Shown piece after piece: positions 35,464 to 48,513 of a stretch of 64,000 bases of DNA. Below the pieces are notes generated by a model. It did no database searches. It saw only the letters and a program-made list of their open reading frames with translations, and was not told the origin of the DNA. Position 1 is the first letter of the stretch; every line of letters starts with the position of its first letter. This DNA comes from Cymbidium sinense (lineage: Eukaryota; Streptophyta; Magnoliopsida; Asparagales; Orchidaceae), in the NCBI GenBank assembly GCA_021442155.1, contig CM038228.1:83085095-83149094 (forward strand). The letters run 5' to 3'. A program made the position numbers and the translations under genes.

Positions 35464-38400
35464 AGGGTCCATTTGGGGCAACTGCAGCTTTTTCAGAAGC
35501 AGCTGTGAAGTTGGGGCAGGAAGCTGTTATTTTTGAAGTCGTGATTCTGTTTGGAAAACTCAATTCTGAATCTGTTGTGCTATAGCTATTTGTGCAGAAA
35601 TGACTAAAATGTCCCTATGAGTGCATGAGCTGAATATATTTGAATAAAATAAAAAAAATAAGATAACTAATACTTATATATAACCATAAGTCAACTATAT
35701 TACATTAGCAGATTACACATCACTTAATAAATAATAAAATTTAATAAATAATACTAATATTAAAATTATAAATACAACAACTAGTGCGATCAAAATATTA
35801 AGCCTACTATCCTGTTGATCAAATCTTTTTTTTTAAAAAAAATTTATTGCTACCCTCATAGCATGATCATTGTTTGATGTGTCACCCTCAAATTCGTCAA
35901 CGCACCTGAAATAATTGCAATCATTTTATGTTCTATTTCTTGGACACCTAAAAAATGTTATCTCATAATTTCCTTCCTATGTGAAGTGCATACATATATT
36001 GCAAATCATAATTGCAATACACAACTCTGGACTCAATAGAGCTCCTTGAACTCATATTTCTTGATAAAAAAATTTGTATAAGCAATATAAATATTAATAT
36101 GAGAATAGCTGATATTGTAAAATATTTTTAAAATGATAATTAAACAGCAAAATATTTATTTCTCAAAAAAATGATAGAATTTTTTTTAACAAAAATAGAA
36201 GATACACAATCCTTGTAGGAAAAAAATCTCAAAATTAATGCTACTAAGAGTCATAATAAAACTAACAAAAAAATTTGGCTAACTAAAAGTACATAACAAC
36301 TTCAAGGCTCCACCATATATAAACACCTGCAAGAAGCTCAGAAAAGACATAAGCAAACGTAGAAATATACATTAAAGTAAAATTATAACGGCTTAGATTC
36401 AGTCAAAATCTATCCCAGGGAACAACATTGTATGTGAGCATCCAAACTTCAAAAATATGGATTACAATCACATAAAATGCTACTATCAACTATAAAAAGA
36501 ATAACATCAATGTCATTATAGTCATTTCCTTCTCTATCAGAGAGAATCAGCCACCAAGCAGCAGTTCCAGATACCCCATAAGTAGGAACAACAGTACAAC
36601 TAACCAGGAAAACAAAGAAGCAACAAGTCAACCAATAAAAGAATAGCAGGTGTATCAAGTTCTTAAAAAAACATGCGTAGTATAGTGCCTTTACTTATCT
36701 TTAAGGAAATCAAAATTATGATGTACGAATTTCTTGAAGAACAAAGTAACCTAAAAGTATTCCAAAGTCAAGCTTTTGTTTAATGAGAGTAATCAGTACA
36801 TAGAACTTTTTTGAAATAGTGATTTTAAATTAAAAGAATTACAAAAAATAAGAAAAATAAATGGCATGCTTTCTCAGCATAAATTGCATTTAATAGGTAA
36901 TTGATAGGTTGATTTCAACAGAGTAGGTTCAAGTTCAGTGAAGAAGAGATGAAGAGCAAATTTCAATAAAAGCACATCAACAGTAGACCAAAAACCAAGC
37001 CACAATAGACAAAAAAAATAGTAACAACAAATTAATATTCATTTGGATTATCCATCAAATCTTTTATCTCACAAAACTGATCATTGATTACTCTCATCTA
37101 ATAATAAATGCTTTCTCCTTTTGAACCAACACTATCCATCATTACTATAGCAACATTTCATATATCAAAAGCAAAGAAGCTATTGTTAATTTCTAAAGAA
37201 GTTTAGAATATAACATATGCAAATGCATCACATAGAAAGGGCAAACCAAGTTCTATCAGATTATAAAAAGTTTAAGACATGACAGATACTAAAACATCCT
37301 AAACCAGATGCAACCTAGCTAAACATCACATTTTTCAAAATAATAGCAGAGAAAATGAACTCTCCATTCAGGTGCCATAGCCACGAAGATCTCTCGCTTG
37401 TTTGCATCTTCAAGCAACCTCGTTGAATCTGATAAAGAGGAATATCTTCAAAATTTAGAGATTTTATCTAAAATGATGATCGCCTCAAACAATGACGAAG
37501 ATGCAATCGCCATGATCGCTCTAGAAGTACATGTAGTAATAAATTAGATATCTGATTTCGGAGGAATCCAGCACCTCCCTTTTTTTTGACATCTTGGTCC
37601 TAAGGATGGTAGACGCCTAGCACGATTGGATTCAATGTGGGAATCAATGACTCTTGATTTGAATCATTTGAACAAGACTTTTGCTCAGAGTGATTATATT
37701 ATTGCACATTGACATCAACTTCTTGACTTGGTGTTCAAGAGTAGGCACCTGTAGCAATCACATCACTGAACATCAGATCTAACTTCTCTTCAATTTCAGG
37801 GTCTATGTGGCAACATCTAAATTTCTTTGCATTTAATAATATCTGCAATTTAACATAATGGTCACATGTAATGTCCACAATTTCTGTGTGGAGTAATTAG
37901 TATGTACAAGTGGGTATAGGAAATTCACCTATATCTTTTCTCGCTACCAATCATCTAACGTCAATCATCTTCTTTGTAGGATCCCATCCCAAACCAGTTG
38001 ATCATTGTTTCAACTCCTTCCATAATTTCCAATCCTTTTTTAACTGATCTCATTTATTTTTAAGTTGGGTCCTATTATAATCCCTTCCAATTCTCTCTTT
38101 AAAGTTTTTTGTTAAATTCTCCCAACCCTCTTTATTAAAATAGGTTGTCGGTTTATTGCCTAAGTCTATCTCTTTGAGACAAGATCACAAAATATTATCT
38201 TCACCTCTCTTTTCTATGTATCACCTGCTCCACCTTCCCTTGGGTTTCCCATTATAGTGTGGTATTATTATAACAAAAACTGAAGTGGATAAAAAAATGA
38301 AATATTATCAGACACCAATCAAAAAGCCATGAGCACTACATGATAAAGTAGTGATTTTCTATACACGAAATATTATCAGAAATATTATTTTTCTCTTGTT

Positions 38401-38890
38401 TCCAATGAAAAATCAACGAAGGAAATGGGAAGAACCATCAAGGATCATAAATCATTTATATGCAACAATCCCAAATATTAATAAATGGAAACCATCATTT
38501 GATTTATTGTTTGAAAGGCTCATAAATAATCTGGCTGCAATGCATTCTTTGTAAACATCTCCAACACGAATTCAAAAAGACAATGTTACATTAACACTTA
38601 AAGAAATCATGCTATGAAAAAAAAAACTCTCCAACCTTTGAAAGTAATAAATCAAAGATCACATTTGTCTGAATTTGTGTGTAGATCAACCCCTCTTCAC
38701 CACTTCCTAACTCTTTATCTATTAACCTCCATAGGTTAAAGTTTGAATAGACTATTGTATATGATTGGAAGCCACAAGCCCGTAGTAAATATCTTTCATT
38801 TTCATATGATACTCTTCTTTCCCACTTAATTAAAATTTTCACCCTCTTACTAGAAGTCATAGTAGGAGTAGGTGCCCTCAGACTCGTAAC
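35464..38890 (-). mobile_element. Harbinger-like element carrying a MYB/SANT-type ORF remnant, inserted in the LINE
   Basis: A TIR-like end GGGTCCATTTGGGGCAAC begins directly after TAA at 35,461-35,463. On the minus strand between about 38,250 and 37,740 the translation gives the MYB/SANT-like accessory protein of plant Harbinger elements: NKEGWENLTKNFKERIGRDY, then NRTQLKNKWDQLKKDWKLWK, then TGLGWDPTKK, and later DPEIEEKLDLMFSDV. It is broken by stops. The DDE transposase was not found. The right end near 38,890 is not resolved. It is placed there because LINE-like coding resumes soon after and a TAA occurs at about 38,894. The 82-codon frame at 38,612-38,860 is of unknown meaning. Confidence 0.6.
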
Positions 38891-38896
38891 CCTCTC

Positions 38897-41800
38897 CCTC
38901 TCGAAATTTCAACCAACAATATTCCATTTAGAGATACCCTTCGACCCCCATCATACTCAAAAGCCCCTCTAATACCTTCCTCTCAACAAAACTCTTCAAC
39001 TGACCTTACTTCAATAGAGAATCATATATTCTCTATTTTTGCTCCCATAAAAGACATTAATCAACTCCCTGCTCAATCTCCTCCCCCAAACATGAATTTG
39101 GTTGAGTCTCCAATAAATGATTTTGTTGTCAGCGCTCTTAATACCTCCAACCTTAATAGCATAAATTCCACTTCTTACTACACCATTATCACTCGCTCAA
39201 TGACTGCATCTCCTTTTAGAGATAACCCTCTAAAGCCTAGGATAATTTTCTCAAAACTCCAAACAATAATTTGCAAGAAAGGATCCCTCAAAATCCCCCT
39301 CCACTCTTGCCAACTTAACCCACAAAGCTAAGAAGAAGGGTAAAACCTTTAAACACTCTTGCAACATCATTTAACTTTCTGAACTAGGATGTTGGAATGT
39401 GAGAGGCCTTTTTGGCTGAAGGTTGGACTCATGACTACCGGACTATCATGGACTTTCATATTGATACTTTTTATCTTTTAGAAACTAAATTAAATGTGGG
39501 TTCTCTTCAAGATTCCATCTTCAACCAAAAAAAAAAAAAAACTAAAATTCCTTCCAAATGAGAAATGCTTCAACAACTTTAATTATTGCTTAGGTGGATG
39601 CATATAGTTAAAGTGGAACTCTACTTATGTTTCTTTCCAGCCTAGCCTCACTAAGTCCCAATTAATTCATGGGGAAGTCTCCACCCTCTATTTTCATAAG
39701 TTCTATGTTACTTACATCTATGTTCATAATGATGCCTATGATATACGTGATCTATGAAACTCTATTAATAATATTGCCTCTACAAGAGATTCCCCTTAGT
39801 TGCTTATGAGTGACTTCAATTGTATTCTTTTAATCATGAGAAAGGGGAGGGAATGATATTCTTATTAACAGGTTGCTTGATTTTAAAGAGTGTGTCCATG
39901 AGTTTGGATTAATTGAGCTACCCATCATTAGACTTTTCTTCACTTGGTCTAATCAACAAGTTGATAGCCCTATTAAAACAAAGATTGATAGAGCACTCTC
40001 CAGCATGAAATGGTTGGATTCTTTCCCTACTTCTTTCTATGAAGTCCCTTCTCCCCCTCTCTTCTGACCATTCTTCACTTATAATCTCGCTCCAAAATGA
40101 TGTCCAGAAGTATCGCAGGTTTATGTTTTAAAATTATTGGATTATTTATCCTAATTTCAATGGCATTGTCAAAGGTGCTTGGTCTTTCTACTTTGTAGGA
40201 GACCCTTTATATGTTTTATTCAAGAAACTAAAATTAAGGAAGCTTTGGGATAACATCATTGGGAATTCTCTCCTCTCGATCAACAACTTGCTTCTCTTAA
40301 ACTAGAGGAAGAACATTTTCTTCAATTGTTGAAAGTGACCCTCATAATATTATCTTACTCCAAAATGCTAAGAATATTAATGTTAGATATTATGAGCTTG
40401 CCAAAAAAGAGTCTCTGGGTTAAACATAGAGCAAAATCTTTTTGGCTTACTCAAATTGATGATGACCTAAGTTTCTTTACTGCTCTATTAAAGAAAATAA
40501 TAATGCTAATCTTATTAGAGAACACCCTACTAATCATGGTGTTTTTTTCTGATTCTAATAAAATTGAAGATAAAATTGCAATTATTACTCTGATCTCTTT
40601 AATAGAAATAATACTACTTGTGGGAATATTTCTGACATTCCAATTGGTGCTTCCATTACCCATCTTTAAGTTATAGAATAAACTCTTCTATTTCTGACCA
40701 GAAAATTATATATATTTTTTATGAAATATATGGGGAAACAACTCAAGGACCTGATAGATTCACTTCAAAATTCTTTATACACTATTTAAATATTATTGAA
40801 AGACAATTCTTAATAGTAGGTCATCATTTTTTAAAACACGAGAGCTCTTTGAGTTTTTAAGCATAGCCTAATCTCTCTCATTCCATAGGTTAAACATGCA
40901 AACTCTCTAATAGATCATGTCTATATCCCTTTGCAACACATTTTATAAAGTTATTGTTAAAGTCTTAGCTAAGAGACTAAAAAATGTACCCCCATATATT
41001 GTTCACTCTGCTTAATCTGTCTTCATCAAATATAAGGATATTCATAATAATATTACACTAGCTTATAAAATCTATACTGATTTTAAGCAAAGCAACAATC
41101 ATTAAGTGTTATGTAATATACCTCAAAAAAATATTTGGGATGATTAATCGACAATCTCTCTTACAAAGAATGAAACAAAAATATTTCTATGAATTGTTCA
41201 TCAACTGAGTTGAAGTATACATCTCCAATATTCCCTTCTACATTTTACTAAATGGTAAAATTAAATGTTTCTTTAATTCATCAAATGTGCTAAGATAGGG
41301 TTTCCCTCTTTCTCCTTTTTTTTATTCTGACTATTGATGTCTTCTCATCTTCTCGATAAAGATGTGAAAGTCTCAAGATACAAGTCTCTCTATTCAGACA
41401 ATTTTTCTATATTTCACATTTTATTTGTAGATGATATTCTAGTCTTAAAATATGTCTACCTTCAATCTACTCATTCTCTTAAGCGCAACTTGAACATATT
41501 GGTTTCTTTAACATATTGGTTTCTTTACTTCAATAAATGGTGTCCAATTCAGTCATATTTTAAAATATCATGTAAGGCTCTTTTCCTTTCAAATATCTTG
41601 TCTTGCTCCCTGCTACTAGATTAAATCAATACACTTCAACCCTTTACGTGAAAACCATTTCTCATGGCTTGCGGGTTGGAAGTCCAAATTACTCTCATAT
41701 GGAGGGAAGGGAGGTTTCAATTTATTAGATCTTCAATCAATAGATATCTCTCTTATTGGCTTTCGGGAGATTGATATCCCCAATGATTCTCAAGAAAAGT

Positions 41801-43055
41801 TTTTCCATCACAATAATTTTTTTTCACTAGGGAAAGGGGAGGGAGTGAGCGGGGGTGGAGAAAAAGAAAATTCATCATATTTTATGGTCCAGAACTATTT
41901 TACCAGAAGATAAAGGTGGCACAGGACTCAAGTCCATCAATTCTCTCTATCTAAAGTTAAAATTCTTTGAAAATGCTCAATCACTTCTCCCCTCTTTCAT
42001 CTTGATTTGTAAATAAATATGGCTCTATTTGGAGCAGATTTTCTCTTTACTCTTTAGCTTTTAGAGAGAACTTAAAATCAGTGCTATCAAGTTCAAGGAC
42101 AAATTTTCTTACCAGGTTGATGATAGTGCTTCTATCTCCTTTTTTTAGATCCTTGGTGCTAAGGGAGATCTCTATTCAAACTTTTGTCTCAAAATACTTC
42201 ACTATTTGGATAAGCCTATATCTTTATCTCTCAATGCTATCATTAGAAATAATTGCTAAGTTCTTCCAGAAATTTTAGCAGTGAGGAACCCACCTTTTAT
42301 GGCACCATCTTATTAGCAGCATCACTTTTAAGTCCCGAATCTGATTTAATTTTTTAGAATGGTGAAAAGTCATTATCCAACTTAATGATAAATAATGACA
42401 TCTTTAACAATCTTCCTATGTTGGAGTGTTTTAAAGATACTTTGGTTCAAGGGATATGGTACAAATTTCGTTATTATTTTTTGTTTGATGGCTTATATTG
42501 GGGGGCTTAAAGATCTGATGTCTTAAGTTCTAGGGGCCTATGTTCTAATATTCATTCGTCGTCTGTGCAGTAGTGAGTTGGAATCACACTCCTACTTATT
42601 CTTTGGATGCTAAACTTCCATGTGGTTGATTAGAAATTTGCTCCCTAATGGCGACTTCCTTTTTTTCCAACCTTCGCTCCAATAAGTAATCAATGCTTCT
42701 TCAAATTTGGATCATAAATCAATGAAAAGGCTTCATTCTCTTATTACTGCAGTTAAAGTCCACACCATTTGGTGTGAAAGAAATAACATGCTCTTTCAAA
42801 ATAAAGCATCCACACTTACTAGAATGTCAAACATGATTGAGTCTATTATGGCCTATAAACTTCGTTCTTGGAAATTTGTTCCTACCTAGCCAAGGCACAT
42901 AACCTCACTCTCGAAGTTTGGAGGGACTATAATGCACCTGAGAGCTTGGATCGATTTCCCAGGGCTTTTCCTTTCTGCTGGTTTTATCACTTGCTTATTT
43001 GTTTTAAATAGACTAGTGTGATTTGATTTTCTTTCTGCTTGTAGGTGATATGCAT
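38897..43055 (+). mobile_element. L1-clade LINE, 3' part with ORF2 (endonuclease, reverse transcriptase)
   Basis: An AP-endonuclease opening (LGCWNVRGL) appears near 39,385. Its later part is at 39,873-40,090 (LLDFKECVHEFGLIELPI, then FTWSNQ, then a tyrosine/proline stretch ending SDHSS). Reverse transcriptase pieces run from about 40,680 (YGETTQGPDRFTSKFFIHYL) through FSIFHILFVDDILVL near 41,400-41,440, where FVDD is the catalytic box. The zf-RVT-like C-terminus is at about 42,100-42,900 (HTIWCERNNMLFQ). Stops are everywhere. The region between 38,897 and 39,385 should be the end of ORF1, but a zinc knuckle is not visible. The 3' UTR is cut at 43,055 by a SINE and continues from 43,237 to roughly 43,650. 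Confidence 0.82.
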
Positions 43056-43222
43056 TTTTTTTTTTTTGATAACGGTGTCATACTCACTATGTGGTGCTGA
43101 CACGTAATCCTGGCTTTCAACCAGCCCATGTACCGCTTTCTTTTCACTGTTAGGTAGTGAATTCAAGGAATCACATGGTGGAGAGATGCATACACCCTCA
43201 CCAACTGAGCTATGAGCGGTGG
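43056..43222 (-). mobile_element. tRNA-derived SINE with 11-bp TSD inserted in the L1 3' UTR
   Basis: GTGATATGCAT is found at 43,045-43,055 and 43,226-43,236. On the minus strand the insert starts near ACCCACCGC, then has a Pol III A-box-like TAGCTCAGTTGGTGAGGG and a weak B-box-like GTGATTCCTTGAATTC, and ends in poly-A (poly-T at 43,055-43,067 on the plus strand). The total of 167 bp is typical for plant SINEs. The head resembles that of the retroposon at 15,551. The A-box resembles a tRNA gene, but no cloverleaf is possible. Confidence 0.85.
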
Positions 43223-43236
43223 GTAGTGATATGCAT

Positions 43237-44706
43237 ATTTGATTTTCTATGTTCTGTTATGGGTAATTGGCTTTTTTGTTTAACGATCTGTCATGACGAT
43301 GACAAGGAACTCCCTCTTGCTATTTGAAGAATTGGATGTTGTCGTAATCCATGCACTTCTCCCCAGGAGGCAACCTTGGGTCTCACAATGACTTTTCTCT
43401 TGCATTCCAGGAGTCTCTCAATGGTCAATGAGAGGGATTCCTAGCTTTTCTCTGCTATTACTTAGAACTCCCATTTTGTAACTGTGTTTCATCTAGCTAT
43501 TAGATTCAGAACGCTTGAGGATGTCATTCACTTCTGAACGAGCTATTATTTTCCTCATTGGTAACCTTTGACAACTAAGGAGATTGCTTGTGGTTGCAGG
43601 CGGCTTGAATCTCATGATTTTGATCTACTCTTAATCCAATTTTTTTTTTTAACAGATTGATTTCATTCTGTTTTCTTTTAGTCCATTTGTGTTCCTCAGT
43701 TCAAAACTGTGTTATATAATCAAACTCTTCATTTTCGTTTAATATTTTACTGATTTATTATATAATATTCTAAGTTAAGATATTTTACTTTTAAATACAA
43801 AACATTTAAATAAACTCTAAATTAAAATTATAAGATATTATATTTTAAAATTTCCATATTTTAACATAAATTTTATATTTCTAATCATCTCATCAAATCA
43901 AAATATAAAAAATTAATCAATATTATATATTATAACTAACTAATTTTACAAAAATTGATTCGACTTCTAATTTTGTGAAAAATAATTTTTTGACTTGAAT
44001 GGAATCCGCAGGACTGCTTCTTGATTGAATTGATCAGATTAATCACGATTTCCTCTCTCCTTTTAATAGTGAATGCTTTCCACTCATTTCTTTTTCATTT
44101 AAGCACCCATTGAAAAAAAAATCATTTAATTTATCCCTATTAATTGTCACATTCTAATTGCACTTACCCCACCCAATAATTTAGAGTTCATTTGAGATTA
44201 ATTTCATTTTATATTTTACATTTTATATTTTTATATTATTTTTAAAAATGTATTTATTTGATAAATTTTGTGTTTTTATTTTTTTTAATTTAAAAAATAA
44301 CTTATATTATTTGTAAATTTACTCCAAATAAATTTTAGGTATTTTGAGTGTTTTAAAAATAACTATAACCATCAAATATATTTTATTTTAAAATTAAAAC
44401 ATAAATAAAATAAAATAAAAGCAAGAAATCAAAATTTAAAAATATAAGTGATGCCAAGCAACTCGTTAATTGAGCATGCCAATCATTCCTTAATTAATTA
44501 ATTAATATGTTAATTGATTATATTATACAATTAAATTTAAGAGACCAAAAAATTCTAACTCTTTTACATTAGAAAAATTAAAAAAAATAATCCTCATATT
44601 TATAAATGATAAGTTTATAACCCTTAAAGCCAATACTCAATAACAATTTCACCTATGTAGTTAAGATTGTATGAAGATGTCACTGATTGTTAGAAATGCT
44701 TTTCAT
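43237..44706. other. LINE 3' UTR remainder, then AT-rich spacer
   Basis: Up to about 43,650 the sequence probably continues the L1 3' UTR, although no A-tail can be seen. Beyond that is AT-rich DNA rich in ATTTTA words with no coding signal. Confidence 0.4.
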
Positions 44707-45018
44707 TAGGGGTATAAGTGAGCTGAGCTTGCTCGTGAGCCGACTCGAGCTTGACTCGTTATCAAGCTCACGGGTTGAGCTTATCGAGCTTCGAGCTCGA
44801 GCTCGAGCTTTGCATGGGTGGACTTGAAAGCTTAACAATCTACTCATTTAATAGCATATATCATATATTTATATATTATAAAAATAATATAATAAAAATA
44901 GAATCCCGCCTGTCTACTGCTCACGATTCACCTCTAAAATGTTGTTCGCCTTGGGTTGATTCTATTTAATTGCCATCCACAATTTACTATTAAGCCCAAG
45001 CGAGATCTCAGTGACTCT

Positions 45019-45062
45019 CGACTTCCAACTTCCGACTTCCGACTTCCGACTTCCGACTTCCG
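45019..45062 (+). repeat. 7-bp tandem repeat (CTTCCGA)n
   Basis: Six consecutive units of CTTCCGA, the first with one change (CTTCCAA), lie between the outer hAT terminus and the inner hAT end. It is not the plant telomere unit. Confidence 0.95.
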
Positions 45063-45356
45063 GTTCGATATTAAGCCTTAAAACAAGAACTGTCACTCCA
45101 GCCATCCTCCAAAAACTCCTGAATGCGATTCCCGAAGGCCGAACTCCTTTCTTCTTCATGCTCCACTTCGATTGCAGATAGTCACTTCTAGGAGCAACCA
45201 CTCAAGGGCGGATCCAAATATTTTTTTCAGAGGGGGCACAATAAAAATAATGAATAATTTACTTTTATATAAAATTAAAAATCAAAGCATCTCATATAAC
45301 AAAATAAAGAAATCAAACCTTGCAATAACATAAATTTTTTTAACATTACATACCAT

Positions 45357-47490
45357 TTATAACTTCTCCCGTCTATTTTGAAAGCGTTGTTCAATCTTAT
45401 CAACACTCTTAAATACATCTTTTTTCAATGTAATAAGACAATCATTCATCCAAGAATCATTCCATTTATGCGATTTTTCACGATCTTCATTCGAAAATGC
45501 TCTTTCAGCTTGTAGCGATTGCATATCTTTATTTTAGCAAATATACAAGAGGATAAATATCATTTTTCTTTGTCTCTACTAACTTTTATGCAAGTTCTCC
45601 AATTCCCTTCAACTTCAAAAATGAATCATTGGATTTCATGTCAATAATATAATTCTCAAGTTGACTATCTAAAATAATAATATCAAAACCTGAGAAGTGT
45701 GTGGGATAAAACTTTGCCAAACATATCAATTTTTTTTATTAAAAGTTGAGAAAAAATCACATGGATTTAAGCATGCCACATATAAAAGTATTGATTGTAT
45801 CAAATCTATTGTTAAGCTCAAGTTGCATATCAATAGAATAATAAAATAACTCAACGATAATATTGTAAATTTGTGATTCATTGAGCATATCTTGATCTTC
45901 CACGCATAATAAATCTTTCACTCATATTTAGCACAAGTATATCATTTTTCTCACAAAATGTATGAACTTCTTCAAATAAAATGTTCCAGCCATCATCCCT
46001 CATATTTTGTAGTCTTTATTTTGACACTTTAATCAAAGTCATGATATTTATAATATCTTGATCTTTTTTTTGTAAAATTTGAGATAACTCATTTGTGATT
46101 CCTAATATGGATTTCATCAAGTGCAGATTGAAAATAAACTCAAAACATTGAATTGAATCAAGAAGAGCATTTGTTTCACCTCTTTGTTCACTGTTTAAAC
46201 CATCTTCTACAATTATATCAAGAACATCTATAATAGATCCAAATAAAATAAGTATATTTATCAATGCAGCATAATGTGATCCCCAACGCGTATCTCCACT
46301 GTTGAGGAGTTATTCTTGATTTAAACCTCATCTTGTAGTTCTCCACTCCTTATTTGCTCAACAACTTTGTTTAATTGTCTTTCAAAAAAAACTTCTCTCC
46401 TTTTGCAAGAACTTCTAATAATATTTATCAAATTAGATACATTATTAAAAAATGTAGCAATTTTAATATGATTCTCAGCCACAGCAACTAGTGCTAATTA
46501 TAATTGATGAGTAAAACAGTGAATGTAATAAGCTGAATTATTTTCTTTCAAGATTAAAACTTTTAATCCATGAAACTCACGCATGTTGCTAGCCCCATCA
46601 CCTTGACCCGTATTCACGATATACTCAATCCATGCTTTGAGAAAAGTGTCTCAATAGCACATTTAAGTGTTGGAGCAGTTGTTTCACCAACATGTACAAT
46701 ACCAAGGAAACGCTTAACAATGCAACCTCTCTTATCATAACATATAGCCACTTGTTCTTTCATTACATCAGCGAGATTCATCTAAAAAAGAGCGCAAATA
46801 ACTCATTACCCAAATCAGCGATAATAGTATTTGAAGTCTCATAGTATGCGTGTGTAATATCCTTCGAATTTGAAGCGGTTAACTTATTATTTCCTCGAGC
46901 ATTTTCAGGACAACCTTATTAATACTTTCATTATGCTCAAAAAGTGCGGTTCAAGAAAATTTCTTTGATTTTAATCCTCGATTCATCAAAAGTAATCCTT
47001 GGCTTAAAAGAAAGCATACACAATCAATTGGCACATAATCGTGTTCGTAATCCCTTCGATTTTGATCGAATGTCTTCCATAAGAAAATGCAATGTGTTGA
47101 TCCCAATTCATTAAATCTTCACATTTTCTTGAGCAATATTATAGACTATTAACATATGAACTTCAAATCTTTGTTTTCCAATTTTAAATCCTTATTATCA
47201 AAACTATTACCACTTGCTTGTTCTAATATCGTCTATAAAAATAACAAAATAAATAATATCGTATCTTTTACAATCGTACTCTAACCAACCTTTATATTCA
47301 TCAAACCATTTTGGATTAAACACGCATTTATTTATTTTGTGTTTGAGGAAATTCATGATCCGAGGTTGACATGACCCTTTTGAAGATATGCTCTTCTTAA
47401 CTCTATCACATCATTGGGATGATACTCAAATTTTTTTCTTAATCCGGGATCTACTGATATCTTGAATTGGTGCACTTGTTTAGATTTTTT
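45357..47490 (-). pseudogene. hAT transposase pseudogene, TTF/DUF4371 type
   Basis: Reading the minus strand with frame changes, an N-terminal TTF-zinc-finger region comes first (near 47,450-47,290: FEYHPNDVIELRRAYLQKG, then NPKWFDEY with a WLEY motif). The middle DUF4371-like region follows (near 46,900-46,480: VKRFLGIVHVGETTAPTL, then GASNM, then YYIHCFTHQL). The C-terminal part comes last (46,264-45,960: VLDIIVEDGLNSEQRGE, CFEFIFNLHLMKSILGITNE, RLQNMRDDGWNILFEEVH). The hAT dimerisation end is at about 45,500-45,360 (ERAFSNE, WMNDCLITL, RREKL, stop). Several stops and frameshifts make it inactive. The longest intact stretch is 82 codons. Confidence 0.8.
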
Positions 47491-48468
47491 GTATTACTAC
47501 TTTCAATAATAAGATGTGAATAATACTGTCAATTTTTTCTTTAAAATATCGCTTCATATCTAATTAAAAGAACATATTAAAATGCTGATGTAAAGTCTTA
47601 AAGATTAATATGCATAAAAAATAAGAAGACGTGCTTTTGAACATATTTCAAAAAACAAAATAAAGACACACTTTCGGCCTTTTCTAAAAAAATAATTTCT
47701 CAAAATAAAGGCACACAGTTGGCCTGTACATAAAAGATAAATCAATAGTATTTTTTTAATAAAGATACACCGTCGGCCTTTATTAAAAAATAATAAATCA
47801 ATAAATTTTCAAAAAAGGCACACTTTCGACCTTTATTAAATAAAAAATATTCACATACCTTAATTAATTGTGAAGGCGTTCAGAAATATTTCGAATGTTC
47901 GTTCTTAGAATCATAAAACATAAAGCATATAAGTAATGATTAAATATACAAAAAAAATAAATATTAGTACCCATGCAAGGTTTGTGTGTAATTTGTCCTT
48001 AAGACTCAACTTCCCAAAAAAAAAACATCAGTTCGATCTCAGATTCTCTAATCACTTTGCCACACAAGTAACGGGATGTGGGAATACAAAATGATGTAAT
48101 AGGGTTTTGAGTACTTAACTATTAGTACCCATGAACTAATTGCATACATTTTAATCTCCTTTTAAAAACAACAATTATTCAATTAAAAATCCACCATTGT
48201 ACACTTGCGTAAGTTGAAAAAACACAATGAATGACAGCTAATATTTTCATAAACATAACACAAAATAAAGCTTAAGTTGATTCGTCTAAATAGAAATTTA
48301 ACTTTAATTTTCCATATGTAATTCTTTGATAAACTAAATATTAACACACAAATCGAGCAGAACAAATCAACTCAAACTCTCAATCCTAAAACAATATTTC
48401 TCTATATGCAAAATATTAAGCACAAAAACATCAGCATCATTATCCACCACTTAGAGTAATAGAAATGC

Positions 48469-48513
48469 AAAAAAAAAAAAAAAAAAAAAAAAAGAAAGAA
48501 AGAAAGAAAGAAA
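48469..48513 (+). repeat. Poly-A followed by (AAAG)n
   Basis: About 25 A residues followed by five AAAG units. It lies in non-coding DNA of the inner hAT element and could be the tail of an unrecognised retroposon or a simple expansion. Confidence 0.9.

Noticed and set aside
43056..43222. Possible tRNA gene because of a good A-box
   Set aside because: No acceptor or anticodon stems, weak B-box, poly-A tail and target duplication. It is a SINE.
45019..45062. Telomere-like heptamer array
   Set aside because: The unit CTTCCGA is not TTTAGGG or a known variant, and only six copies occur.
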